Shown one piece after another: positions 11,539 to 23,600 of a DNA stretch of 64,000 nt. Below the pieces are notes generated by a model, which was not told the DNA's origin, ran no database searches, and saw only the letters and a program-made list of their open reading frames with translations. Each line of letters opens with the position of its first letter. The stretch's first letter is position 1. Made by a program: the position numbers and the translations under genes. Source of the stretch: Cinnamomum chago (taxonomy: Eukaryota > Streptophyta > Magnoliopsida > Laurales > Lauraceae); assembly GCA_038049695.1 (NCBI GenBank), contig CP142452.1, forward strand, positions 32,476,501-32,540,500, read 5' to 3'.

Positions 11539-12897
11539 CAAGGATGAAAATAGTAGCGGCCGCTATGGCCGCCACAAAGCGTAGCGGCCGCTACGTGGCG
11601 TGGGGCTTTATAAAGCCCCACATCCGGCCCTAGCTCTCTTTCCGCCCATTTTCAACTTGCTTCCTTCCATTTTCAAGTGCTTTGTGTGCCTCCAAACCAT
11701 CTCATTTTCAAGTTTCAACCACAAGAGTCAAATTCGAAGGAATCAAACACAAACAAGTGAAACAACTACAAGATCCAAGGCCCAAGCTTCCATTCCACCT
11801 AGGTATGTTTTTCTTTTTTATTTTTTTTCTAGTCTTTTGACTTTTGAGAATTGAGATCATCTATTGATCATCTCTTTCTAAGAGTCTAAGTACTATAAAA
11901 AGCTTCATTGTCTTGTAATATGATGAGATCCATGTTTCCCTTTCATCATGCACACATATTTTTATTTTTATTTTATTTTTCTCTACTTTTTATTTTCGGA
12001 TTTATTTATTTTTTTGAAAAAAAAAATTGAAAACTCATGGACAACCCATGAAACCACTTGGAAATTGCTTGTAAATGATAGATCTATGTTTCCCATGGAT
12101 CAATCCATCACATTTTCGTTGTTTGTTGATTTTTCTCTACTTTTTATTTTCGGATTTATTTATTTTTTTGAAAAAAAAAATTGAATACTCATGGACAACA
12201 AATGAAACTACTTGGAAATTGCTTGTAAATGATAGATCTATGTTTCCCATGGATCAATCCATCACATTTTCATTGTTTGTTGATTTTTCTCTACTTCTTA
12301 TTTTCGAATTTATTTATTTTTTTGAAATTTTTTTTTGAATACTCATGGACAACCCATGAAACCACTTGGAAATTGCTTGGAAATTGGTGTTGAATGTTGA
12401 TTGTTGATCACTTCATAGTTCATTCACTTGATTGAATTTGAACCTTGAATGCTGAAGTATTGATATTTCATATTTGATTGTTCAATGTTCACTAATGACC
12501 TAACTCTTAAGTCTTCTTAATTCTTATGCCTTTATTTCATGTTCTAATTTTTTTTAATGAGCTTTCCATTACTTTTTAAGTTAACATGACTAAGAAACAT
12601 GAATACATGTGAAAAAACTAATCATTACTATTATTTTCTATTTATATAGCGATACAGGACCTCATATATTGAGGGCACCGCTACGCCCCATTTTCTTACT
12701 TACTTTTGCAAAAGAACCACATTTTCTTTCATTTTACAATTTTCTGGATTTTCTGGAATTTATTCAGATTTTTTTGGTGATTTTTTAAAATCGCACCGCT
12801 ACGTCGCTACGTATCCCCGCTACGCTACGTATCGCCCGCTTCGTAGCGGTTTGGCGGCGGGCCGCTACGCCCGCCGCTACCGCTATTTTCATCCTTG
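11539..12897. mobile_element. Non-autonomous hAT element (copy 1 of a GCGGCCGC-rich family)
   Basis: Terminal inverted repeats CAAGGATGAAAATAG / CTATTTTCATCCTTG are flanked by a perfect 8-bp target duplication ACACTGTT (11531-11538, 12898-12905). Subterminal DNA is dense in gtagcgg/ccgctac, including GTAGCGGCCGCTAC palindromes, in contrast to an AT-rich core. No transposase is present. It is inserted in the right LTR arm of the palindromic element, whose left arm is the undisturbed control. Two related copies lie at 41663 and 55989. Confidence 0.9.
11976..12410. repeat. Three tandem ~155-bp repeats inside the hAT element
   Basis: The unit ttttctctactttttatttt...catggacaaccc...cttggaaattgcttg starts near 11976, 12131 and 12283. 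The first two are nearly identical; the third is slightly shorter and diverged. The repeat accounts for much of the extra length of this copy over its relatives. Confidence 0.85.
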
Positions 12898-13162
12898 ACA
12901 CTGTTTGCTAATAAGGAAAGCTACTAATTCAAATTAACAATAAAATTAGAAATAATTCCTAATCAACTAATCCTAGGATAGAAATAGTATCCACAGTAGC
13001 TTCTCAGCCAATTTGGACCTGTGGGCTGCACCCAAAGGATTGGGTTGGATGGCTGGGCCCATTAGGGCCTCTTTTGGACTTCCGTACTGTATCATGTTGC
13101 CCAATTAGATTATGGTAGGGAAGACGGGAAGAAATGTGTTCAAGCGCTGCTCACTCCAGTGG

Positions 13163-13300
13163 CACGACACCACCTCATCCAACTGTGCTGTTTACCAAAG
13201 AAAAAGTGATATCAGGAAGCTAACAGGCAGTCACGACACCACCTCATCCAACTGTGCTGTTTACCAAAGAAAAAGTGATATCGGGAAGCTAACAGGCAGT
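13163..13300. repeat. Two tandem 69-bp repeats
   Basis: The unit cacgacaccacctcatccaa... to ...gctaacaggcagt occurs twice with one visible difference (atcagg versus atcggg), so the duplication is recent. It gives rise to a spurious repetitive open frame. Confidence 0.9.
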
Positions 13301-13730
13301 AAAAGGGTTTCTTCATTTTCTAAATAAATCAGTAATTGAGAAATTGCAGTTGATGAAGTTTACTGGCCTTGCCACATGCATAAGTTTGCCATTGATTACA
13401 AGTCTACTAGACTATTTGTGGTACGTGTTTAACCTTAGCCACCTAAGCATCTAGCAAGGCTAGAGAACCTTACTAAGATGCCATTGTCACACCTAAATTA
13501 GTAACTTTTATGCTTTTTGCGCACAACTGCTAATTTCACATCTCCGACAAGACACGAGAGTTATCTTCTATTAGCTCACTTATGTAGGTACCAACATTCT
13601 TTTGCCAAATAACATGTCTGTACCACTCTTAACATCTCTTGAAATGCCATGTTTTCTAGAAAATAGTCCTAGTTTTTTGTGGATATTCATGGAAACTATC
13701 ATTTCATCTTCATGCATTTGCGTCTCATTA

Positions 13731-13843
<113 letters not shown>

Positions 13844-13877
13844 GTTCTCCATGTAATATATCTTTCTATTTCCCATG

Positions 13878-14178
13878 AAAAAGTTTTATTGTGGTTTAGG
13901 AGACCATATGATACAACATATCTAGATTTACAAAGATTCTAATGGTCCAGGCAACTGTTTTAGGCAAAATGTAATTAAATCAAGACTAAAGGAAAGGAAG
14001 AAAACTCACTTCCTCCCACTATTACCCACTAAAAAGTTTTGTTGTAGTTTAGGAGACCATATTATACAACTTATCCAGATTTACAAAGATTCTAATGGTC
14101 CAGGCGACTGTTTTAGCCGAAATGTAATTAACTCAAAACTAAGGGAAAGGAAGCGAACTCACTCTCTCCCACTATCCA
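13878..14178. repeat. Two tandem ~154-bp repeats
   Basis: The unit aaaagttttattgtggttta...aatggtccaggcaactgttttag...cctcccactat starts near 13878 and 14031 and has diverged by roughly one base in ten. It lies 400 bp before the SEC10 start codon, inside the presumed 5'-UTR intron. Confidence 0.85.
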
Positions 14179-14580
14179 TGTGAGGCCTAGAAAATAAGAA
14201 TGCTCTATAAATCTGTGAAGAGTGCTGTTTTCTTTGGATTTTCATTTGTGTAATCATAATGTTTGACTGATTTACTAAAGTTCTTTATTAGTTATATGAC
14301 TTGTGCTGTGCTTTTATGTTATTTCTGGGTTTGAGATCCCCTTACTATGAGATTAGCTAACAATTCTCCCATGGCATCTATACTCTACCAGTTTTCACCA
14401 GTATAGATTGTTACAAAGTTTCTAGATATTCAACTTTAACGTCTTTGTATGACTTCTGCATCTGCTGTGCTATTTTTATTTGGGACATTTAGTAGTTAAA
14501 ATGCTGCCTTCTTTATCAGTTGTATAAAAAAAGTTGACCCTCTACCTTACACATTCTTATTCGGTCTTTTATTGAAACAG

Positions 14581-14676
14581 ATGAGAGAGACTAGAGATGG
14601 AACCAAGGGCGACAAATCTTCGAAAGCTTCATCTGTTGGCTCCCTTCCGCTTATTCTTGACCTAGATGACTTTAAG
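14581..14676 (+). CDS. SEC10: SEC10 exon 1 (residues 1-32)
   Basis: The exon begins with the ATG right after an AG acceptor and ends at the donor aag|gtattc, phase 0. It encodes the short hydrophilic N-terminus ending LPLILDLDDFK, the usual start of plant SEC10. Intron 1 (9,762 bp) follows and is filled by an antisense LINE and a solo LTR. Confidence 0.9.
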
Positions 14677-17600
14677 GTATTCTTTAAATCTATTGTTCTA
14701 AAGAAAATGTAATTATTTGGTTAATGAAATAATGTGGATTCTTTTCTTTTCATCTTCGTTCAATCTTCGATCTGGATGTGTTGGCTATGTCGGGAGATGG
14801 TCCTAGAGATACACTGCTCGTGAATCTCTTGAAAGAGCTGTATCTCTTGCTTTATTTCATTTTTCTTCTCGTCTTATGCTAAGTCCAATGACCACTGCTT
14901 AGCATAGTTTTTGCAATGACTGCATTGTACATTGTTTGATTTTGAGTACATGTTCTTTTCAGATGAACTGTTGCATACAACTTTTTTTGATAACGGTAAA
15001 TTTTATTAAAGAGAGGAACCACCCAAAACAGGAACCAGACTAAAGAAAAGAAACAAGAAAAAAAAAAAATTAACTACACATCAAAAGAACTATTTAACCG
15101 AAGAACTCCATCCCTTGCTAGACCATCCGCCATAGTGTTAGCTTCACGTGAAATGTGATTAAACGAGGCTTCTAATTAAGTTGGGATATCTTGCACCTCC
15201 TCTACCAAGTCTGCCAATCTCCATGGGAAAGTAGATTTTCCAGAGCCCATTGAATTGCTGAAAATGAGTCACCTTCAATGATTGATTTGTAGCCTCCCAA
15301 CTTACGCAATTCACGGCAGCCAACATGTAAAGCATAAACTTCGGCACCATTGGATTCTGACGAACTCACTGGACCAGAAATTTTTTTCACAACAACCCCT
15401 GAAGAGTCTCTAATAACACCACCAATCCCTCCCAAATGGATATATGCTGAAAAAAACTGTCATCAAAATTTAACTTTAGGAGACCAACTGGAGGAGGGTT
15501 CCACTTAATTCTATGCACAATCTTGGAGCGGCATCCCCCTATTAAATTGGCTGCCCAAGATCTATTCAAATCTTCTAAAGAAACTCCTGCAAATTCTGCC
15601 TTCTTGCCCACTCCGAAACATTCCAAACAATAGACTGAACAATCTCATCAGCAGAGTTGCTTTTAATTTTGAAAATTCTATTTTTCCTCTCCAACCAAAT
15701 CTTCCTAAGGCCAGCATAAAGGGACAACCGCCATAATATACCTCTATATTTCCACTGTTGGAAAAGATCCATAACAGTACAAGGCATGATCCAACTCATG
15801 TCAAACATATCAATAATTGAAAACCATACTTTATGTGCATAACTACAATAAATCAACAAATGATTAGCCGTTTCTTCCCCATTTAAACACAATGGGCATC
15901 CATTGACAATGATACCGTTTTTCCTTCTCTTGTAAGATTCTTTTGCAGACTTGCCACCCAAAAAAATACCAAAACTCTTGGGGGAACGTTAGAGTCCCAA
16001 AAATGCCTCCAATCAACCATCCTAGCAAAAGCACCAGACAAGACATTATAGAAAGACTTAACTGAAAATTGATCCTTAGTGTCAGGCTGCCATAATCTTT
16101 CATCTTTTCTCCCTACAGAAAGATAAACCCCCTCTAGCAAAGCGAGCATTCTCACTAATTCAATAACTTCATTATCATGTAAAACAATCTTTCGTTAAGA
16201 AAACTAACCAAAACAAGGATCAAGAATATTTGCAAACAAGAGTGGGAATTTACGAGAAACTCCTACCATGGTGGCCCTCTACATTTTTTTAATATTGATG
16301 GTTTCTATAGGAATCCTACTGTGACTCTCAATCTTAGGTGGGTCCTTTAGTGTTTATAAATTTTATGTGGGTCCCATAGACCTATCATAATTACCTAGTT
16401 CTGGGTCCTACAAATATCACATTAGGCAATTTCTACCATGATTACCAACATTAATGCCCCCTTAGTGATTACTATAATTAGTTTTAGCTTGGTTAATATG
16501 ACTGTTAACATCAAATGGGTCCCACATTGATTTTTCATAAATAGATTCTTCAATGATGTTTAACACTCGATAGCACTCTCTGCTATAATCACCATTGGAT
16601 GTATTACATTATGGTTATTAACATTTGGTGGACCCACATTGATTAAGATATATTACTTGTGGGTTTTTACATTCAGTCTAATGATTTTCTAATTAGATGG
16701 GCCCTACCATGGTTACCAATATTAAATCACTCTAGTATGACTACTAGTTAGTGGGTTCCCATTTGGTCAATCATCCCGGTTTTGTCTATTCATTTCTTAT
16801 TAAGGTGCATCATCTAGTGAAAATTTTATACATTGCCAAACACTTCAAGGTGAGATTTGTAGAAATTGCCAGACACCATAAGTGACACAATATTATAATA
16901 TGACACTATTTTATTATGTGATAATGAAATCTTACAATATTTAAATTTGGTGATATTATGTTCTTCTTTAATCCAAACACCCCATAAATTTTGACGAAAC
17001 AAAAAATCCCAGACTATATAACCACCCACTATTTGGAAATTTTCTACAATAGCAGCATGTTGCCTCCTATCCAAGACAAAAAGACGAGGAAATTGACTCT
17101 TCAAGGTTGACTGCCCACACCATTCATCATGCCAAAAAGGAATCTGATGTCCATCATGTACTCTGTTCCTTATCCATTTGTCAAAATCATCCTTAAAACA
17201 AACAAAATAGACTTCCAAAAACCTGAAACCTTATAATTCTGGATCGGAACAGACCACCATTCCTTACCCAACTTATACTTATCAATAAGAATTTGTTTCC
17301 ATAGACGTTGAGTCGAATCACCCACGCTTCATAACCACTTCCCAAGTAAAGCTTTATTCATCTTTTCAATGGAAGCCTTGAGAAAGGGGTTTACAAACAA
17401 TCTCCCATCTAACTAAATGATATTTCCTCTGCTCAACAGTATCATTCCAAAGAAAATCACGTAGGATTTTCTCCATTTGCTGCACCACATTTTTGGGACA
17501 TTTAATACAAGACAGAAAATATATAGGGATACTAGAGAGAACAGACTTAATAAGGGTAACACGACCACCCATTGACAATTATCTGCCCTTCCAAGATCTA

Positions 17601-20600
17601 AGTTTTTTTTATCAAGCCTCTCCACAACTGGATCCCACAAGCTTTTCTTCAGTAATCCCAAGCATAGTAGCAAACCCAAATATTTTGTCAGGAGCTGACC
17701 AGTTTTACAACCAAATACACCAGCCAAAGTTTTAATATCATGGTCCTGCATACAGATACCAATCAACTCACATTTCCCGTAATTAATCTTCAAGCCTGAT
17801 AATAACTCAAACCACCTCAAGATATTTTTCAGTCAGTCTACTTGTTCCAAAGAAGCATCACAAAAAATAATTATCACATCTGCAAACTGTAAATGAGTTA
17901 CCTCATAGGCAGCATTATCTATAGAAAAACTAGAAATCATCCTTGAAAGATTAGCTCGCTTCAATAAAGTATTGAGAGCTTCCACCACAATGTCAAAAAG
18001 TAAAGGATATAGAGGATCTCCTTGCCGCAATCCTCTAGAACTCTTGAAATAGCCTTTCTGAGAACCATTAATCAAGATGGAAAAATGAGCAGAAGAAACA
18101 CAACTCTTTATCCATCATCGCCATTTCTTTCCAAACCCCATCTGAGACATCATATATTGTAAAAATCTCCAATCCACCTTGTCAAAAGCCTTCTCAAAAT
18201 CGACTTTACACACCACCCCAGGATGATGATGTTGAAACCTTGAGTCAATACACTCATGGGCAATAACCAGACTATCAATAATTTGACGGCCATCAACAAA
18301 TGCCCCTTGGATATCTGAAATAATATCTGGCAGAACTTTCCGTAACTGATTAGCTGACTCTTTTGCTAGAATCTTGTACAAACTCCTAATTAAACTAATT
18401 GGACGAAAATCCTTCAGCAAAACAGCACCTTCTTTCTTAGGAATTAATGCTATGAAAGAGGCACCCAGCTCCTTAGGCACTACACCATTCTCATGAAACT
18501 CATTAAAGAAAATCTGCAGTTCATCCTCCAAAAGATTCCAGAAATGCTGAAAAAAGACTATAGGAAAACCATCTGGGCCCGGAGCCCGATCCCCTCCAAG
18601 ACCAAAAACAGCTACCTTTATCTCTTCTTTAGAAAAAATGAGTTTCTAAAGAAGTAGCACTAAGAGAAGAAAGAGACTTAAAAGAAATCCCGTTCAATCG
18701 AGGCCGCATTCTCTTATCACCCGTGTAAAGAAGCTTGAAAAAATGAACAATTTCCTCCTGAATATTGTCACGCCCCGAGCCCGAGACTGCACTCATCTCG
18801 AGGCGTGATGTATGCCCGCATGGGGATTCGTGTCAAACTCGTTTACCTTTCGTCCCCACGAACGGAATTCATCCACAGGATATCACTTGTGAGGTCCAAA
18901 TTCCATAAACCTGTATTTTTCACCTGTACAACCTTGTCAAATAGATATCCATTCATAATCCCACAATATCATATCCATCAAGATATAGAGCATAAAAGTT
19001 CATGAGTATAAATTAAAGGTTCGAGTTTTAAAGTCAAGCGATAGAGAGAAAGAAAGAAAGAAGTGAGTTAAGGTTTAAAAGCCATAATGTAAATAAGTCC
19101 ATAAACTATAACAAAAGATGTGGCAATCCAAGCCACGGTCCATGGTTAGTGTGACGTCCAAACTCAGCGGGTAGATGTCTAGAAGACATCATCCGGAGTC
19201 TATTCAGTTACGCGTCGAGGAGATTCCTCCTCCTCGTTGATTTCCGGGGCGGTGGCGTCGAGGTACTCACTTGTAATGCCAAGTGTAGCACCATTAGATT
19301 AGGCTAAGCAAGATAAACAAATATAAATCATATAACATGTGACAACTGAAAAGCTAGACAAACATAGATCATATGAGGTCAAAGTGTAAACACTAGGCAA
19401 GTCTGTGCATGAATAAGCATGAGACGTACGAATCATAAATGACAGATACACATAAATAACAGAACTAGATGGCACATCCATATTAGCTACATTCTCTCAA
19501 TTAACCATGTAAACATGAATATAAAGTGAGAGTAGAAAGCAGAACAAAATAGGGTGGTGCCACTAGGAGACAGAGGGCCTGAAACTCTCCATCGTGGACC
19601 TAGGGTGCCGGTCAACCTTCAGAACATAATCTCATCCGCAGAGGGCTAGAAATATAACTAAACTCACACTTAGCCGGGTCCGACTTAGATAGGGTCGAAG
19701 CCAAGTGGTGCCGACTTGTGGAATGAAGTGTACAAAATAACAGAACATAATACATAAACAGATCATATCATGTGGTACATAATCAGAACTTATCATAAGT
19801 ATAACCAAACAAAAACGAAAGCGGATATAAACATAAACAGGTGCATAAACAAGATATACATGAACTAAATAGAAGTATGATCAAGTCATACGAGAATACA
19901 GGAAACGGAATGCAAATGCATGCACATAGATCATGTACGGAATCAAGATACGAATCAAGCGAAGCCTACGGTCTTGGAACACTCGTGGTCTACACCGTCC
20001 AACTCGGTGTAGTACTAAGGATTCCGGCGTTAGTGGGCTACGAAGGAACCCTTGGCGTTACTTAATTGGGATGCCGAATCCCTTAGTGACACATTTGGTT
20101 CGGATCATAAATACGAAGAGCAAGAGTTTCCTTGTGGGTGTACGGTTGCTCACACCGCACCCACATGAATTACAAGTCCATTGGGCATGATTTAAGGTTC
20201 AGGGATCTAATGCTAAGGTTCAGAACTAGTTCCATAACAACCTAAGAATCCTATTAACTGATTCCAATAGAACCGCACCTGGTTCACCTAAGTACGATGT
20301 GTTGATAGCATAAGTTATAAGGCTAAATTTATTTATCCCCTATCTTTCCCAACCTTTGATCATAAAATTATATGGACCGATGAATTCTACATTCCAAGAG
20401 CTTTCCAACGATACGTGGAACTCCAAAATCCGACATGAGGATCAAAAGTTATGGCTGTATAAAGTCACCACTCGGCTAGCAGTTGGCTAGCTGAGTAGCC
20501 AGGTCGGTCACCACTCCGCCAGCCACCTGCTGATCGAGTTCTGGGCTGTCAAAACTTGTGCTCTCTGGAAAAGTAACCGCGGGTGAGTTCGGCTAGCCGC

Positions 20601-23600
20601 CCGGTGACCCGCTTCACGCAAATAGAGCCCAGAATGACCCTGTTTGTGGGTACTTTGAGCTCCAATGCCTTTAGGCCTTCCATGAGACATTTTCCTATAT
20701 ATAATGAGCCTCCAATGCTCACTTCAAACCTCCTAACAACATTTCCAACAAGAAAACCAGCAAATGACAAAATCTCACGTACCCACTTACAAATCTAAAA
20801 CCAATTTTTAAGCAAGAAACAAAATGAGCTGAAATTGGGTAATCTAGCATGAGATCCATTGCAAGAATCATAAAGAGAGAAAAACATGCACATTTTTATA
20901 AATGTTTACTTGCCTTGGGTGCTTGCAAACTCAAATCCTACACAACCAATCTCTCCTAGCCAAGCCAAGATCTCCAAACTAAAACCCCCAAAATTGCAAG
21001 CTTAAGAAAGCAACCTACAATGAAATGAACTGAAATGAGGGAGAAGGGGATGCATGCAAGGGAGAATAACCTCTTACATAACTGCTTTCAATTAGTAGAG
21101 GATGGGCGGAGAAAGGGTAGCTTACCAATAAAGAAGATGGGGCTGTGTTGGGGAAATGGAGACTTGAAGAAGATGAATGAGAAGCTGAGAATGAAGATGA
21201 TCTCACCAAAACCCACATGTAGCAACCAAGTGAAGAAAATGAGAGATAGTAGGCAGGAAAAGAACAGACTCAGCTGGAAGAAAGCTTCGTTTGAATTGGG
21301 GAAATGGGTTTTGAACTGAATTTTCTTCCTGCAGTTGCATGCAAGTCCAATTAGGGTCTGGAATTCTCAAAAAGGGGCTTTTGGCTCCTAAATGGGCCAG
21401 ATTGGATCCGAACCCATTGGGTCAAAACATGAAATTCAAAGCCAATGTTATACTTAATGCAATGCACCCAAAACCCACAAAAATCTAAAGACACAAAAAT
21501 CCAAAACACTCCAAAAAGTCATAACCTACCTAGTCAAAGGTCAACCCAACTAATTCTACCTAATCAAGCCCAAATACATTCAAAACATCCATTAAGCTAC
21601 TAATGTCAATTAATTAACTATTAATCAAAATTAAGGTGGGTCGGGGTGTTACAAATATCCTTGTTGGAGTCCAGAAGTCTTCCTCTAGAAACAATCGATG
21701 TAATCCGGTTGACCCGCTGACGAGCACTAGCTATGGCATGGAAAAATCTGGCATTCTGATCTCCTTCTTTTAACCATTTATTTCTTGAATGTTGCTTCCA
21801 TTTGATTTCATCTTGAAGAATCAGCCTGCAAAATTTCTCGTGAAACAACATTCTATTATCCCGATCCACATCATCTAAAACCCCAGCTTTTGCTTTACTA
21901 TCAATAATTTGAATCCCAGCAAGAATTTGATTTTTCCTCTTTTGAAGATCGCCAAAAACTAACTTCCTCCAGCAAATCAATTTTTGTTTTAGATATCTCA
22001 ATTTATGAGCAAGCTGAAAACTCATCCAACCATTCACTGATTTTTCAATCCACCATTCACCAACATGCTTAGAAAAGTCCTTTTCATAAAGCCACATAAT
22101 TTCAAATCGAAAAGGAGGGGGACCCCAATCTTCCATACCTTTTTTTTTTTTTTTTGGAAATGGCAACTTGTATTGATAGAAAAAAAGCTTTACAGTATAA
22201 AAGAGCTATACTAAGAAGAGGCCAGGCAAGACCCCAAAAAAAGAGCCACCACCCAAAAGGAGGGGAATCAAAAGAAGGAGGCTGAAAGGCCTCAAACCAA
22301 AAGGGAGAAGAAGAGATCCAAATCAATTTGATGTGACTTCCCTCCAATTGAACATAACTGCATCGATAGATAAGCCCCAATCTTCCATCCCTTTTTCAGG
22401 AAGTAGAGGACAATGATCAGAAATAGGGCGAGCCAAGGCTTTTTGAACAGTCTGGAAACAAGTCCATCCAATTAGTAGAGGCTAAAAAACGATCCAGCCT
22501 ACTCATTGCTGGAATCGCTTGATTGTTGGTCCAATTGAATCGAGGTCCATGCATAGGTAAGTCAATAAGATTTTGCTGTCGAATCCAATCAGAAAAGTGC
22601 TTCATAGATGTTCTCATAGAACAACCTCCCTTCCTTTCACAAGGAAATCGTATAACATTAAAATCTCCCCATAACACCCAGGGTCTATTCCACCTACTAG
22701 CCACTTGATTCAATTTCACCCAGAAAGCTGCTCTATCATTGGCCTTATAAGGGCCATATACTGAAGTAGCCACCCATTCAACACCTCTTCTTGCATCTTT
22801 GAATAAAACAGATTCAGAAAACCTCCCTACTTGCTCATCTAACTTCTGCCATAGGGTAGAGTTCCAAACTAATAAAATTTCCCTTGCTGCACCAATCGAA
22901 CAGCTCATCACAAATTGACTATCAGGCCTAGGACAAAACGATCGAACCACCTGATCTTCAGTAACCTCCATCTTTGTCTCTTGAATAAATAAGCATTCTC
23001 CTTTGACAGATTGAAACACCCCGTTCAACACTGCTCTCTTCGCGACAGAATTCATCCCACGAATGTTCCACGAAAGCAACTTCATATTCCAATTAACTGC
23101 ACTCCTAGTTTTTTCTCACCTATTGGATGATCATAATTAATGGATGAGGCTAATTTGTCTAACTCCCTTTGTACTCTTGATTTTTTTCTTGCTTCTGTTA
23201 CTTTCCTGTTGTTTGCAATTTCCTTTCTCTTTATGCAAATTTTTGCTAGTTTTGAGTATTGATTTATGCAATTTATACCCATAGTAGTATTTCATGAGTG
23301 GTGTGTTTGTGTCTGTGGTACCTGCTGGTGCTAGTTCATTGGGGTTGGTGGGATGTGTAAGGCATCACATGGATAGGGCGTGAGTCAAGCTTTAGTCCAT
23401 ATTTGATAATCCTAGGCTTGTGATTTATGCACTTATAAATTTGACTTAAATGAACATTTGATTTTCGCATGTGGCCTAGATGACACTCCTTGGATGATTG
23501 GATGGAGATTAAACTCGACCAGCCCCCTATTAATGTAGTGTATGGTACTCATCAACTACATGTATTGGTAGAAGTTCAGGTTGGTTCCAAAGGCTTCCAT

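Larger units (their letters stand above)
10350..13094. mobile_element. LTR element with inverted (face-to-face) LTRs, interrupted by a hAT element
   Basis: The left LTR (10350-10738, TGATGC...GCGTCA) is followed after AT by a tRNA-Met-type primer site (TGGTATTAGAGCC, 10741-10753) and a C-rich leader. The right LTR is the reverse complement of the left and faces it: 11348-11538 continuing at 12898-13094. Its inner end lacks the last two bases and there is no second primer site. The outer flanks, tgatg (10345-10349) and tgttg (13095-13099), could be a 5-bp target duplication with one mismatch. There is no gag or pol. The leader holds a long open frame rich in Pro, Ser and Thr that I regard as compositional. 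Confidence 0.75.
14983..23285 (-). mobile_element. Degraded L1-type LINE, antisense in SEC10 intron 1
   Basis: Read on the minus strand it runs endonuclease (23085-22417), linker (22166-21660), reverse transcriptase (about 18760-17380), zinc-knuckle region (17218-15860) and RNase H (about 15626-15200). The 3' end is marked by a T-run at 14983. The 5' end stops just upstream of the endonuclease in what looks like the tail of ORF1 (SRVQRELDKLASSINYD), so the copy is 5'-truncated. The frame is broken repeatedly and split by a solo LTR (18766-21653), a second LINE tail (22140-22374) and an AT-rich segment near 16260-16860. No clear target duplication was found. Confidence 0.85.

Noticed and set aside
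13112..13327. 71-codon frame with a repeated motif, looking like a small repeat protein
   Set aside because: The protein repeat is simply the 69-bp tandem DNA duplication, with no promoter, splice or family support.
21015..21319. 94- and 67-codon frames on opposite strands
   Set aside because: They lie within the solo LTR and resemble no known family.
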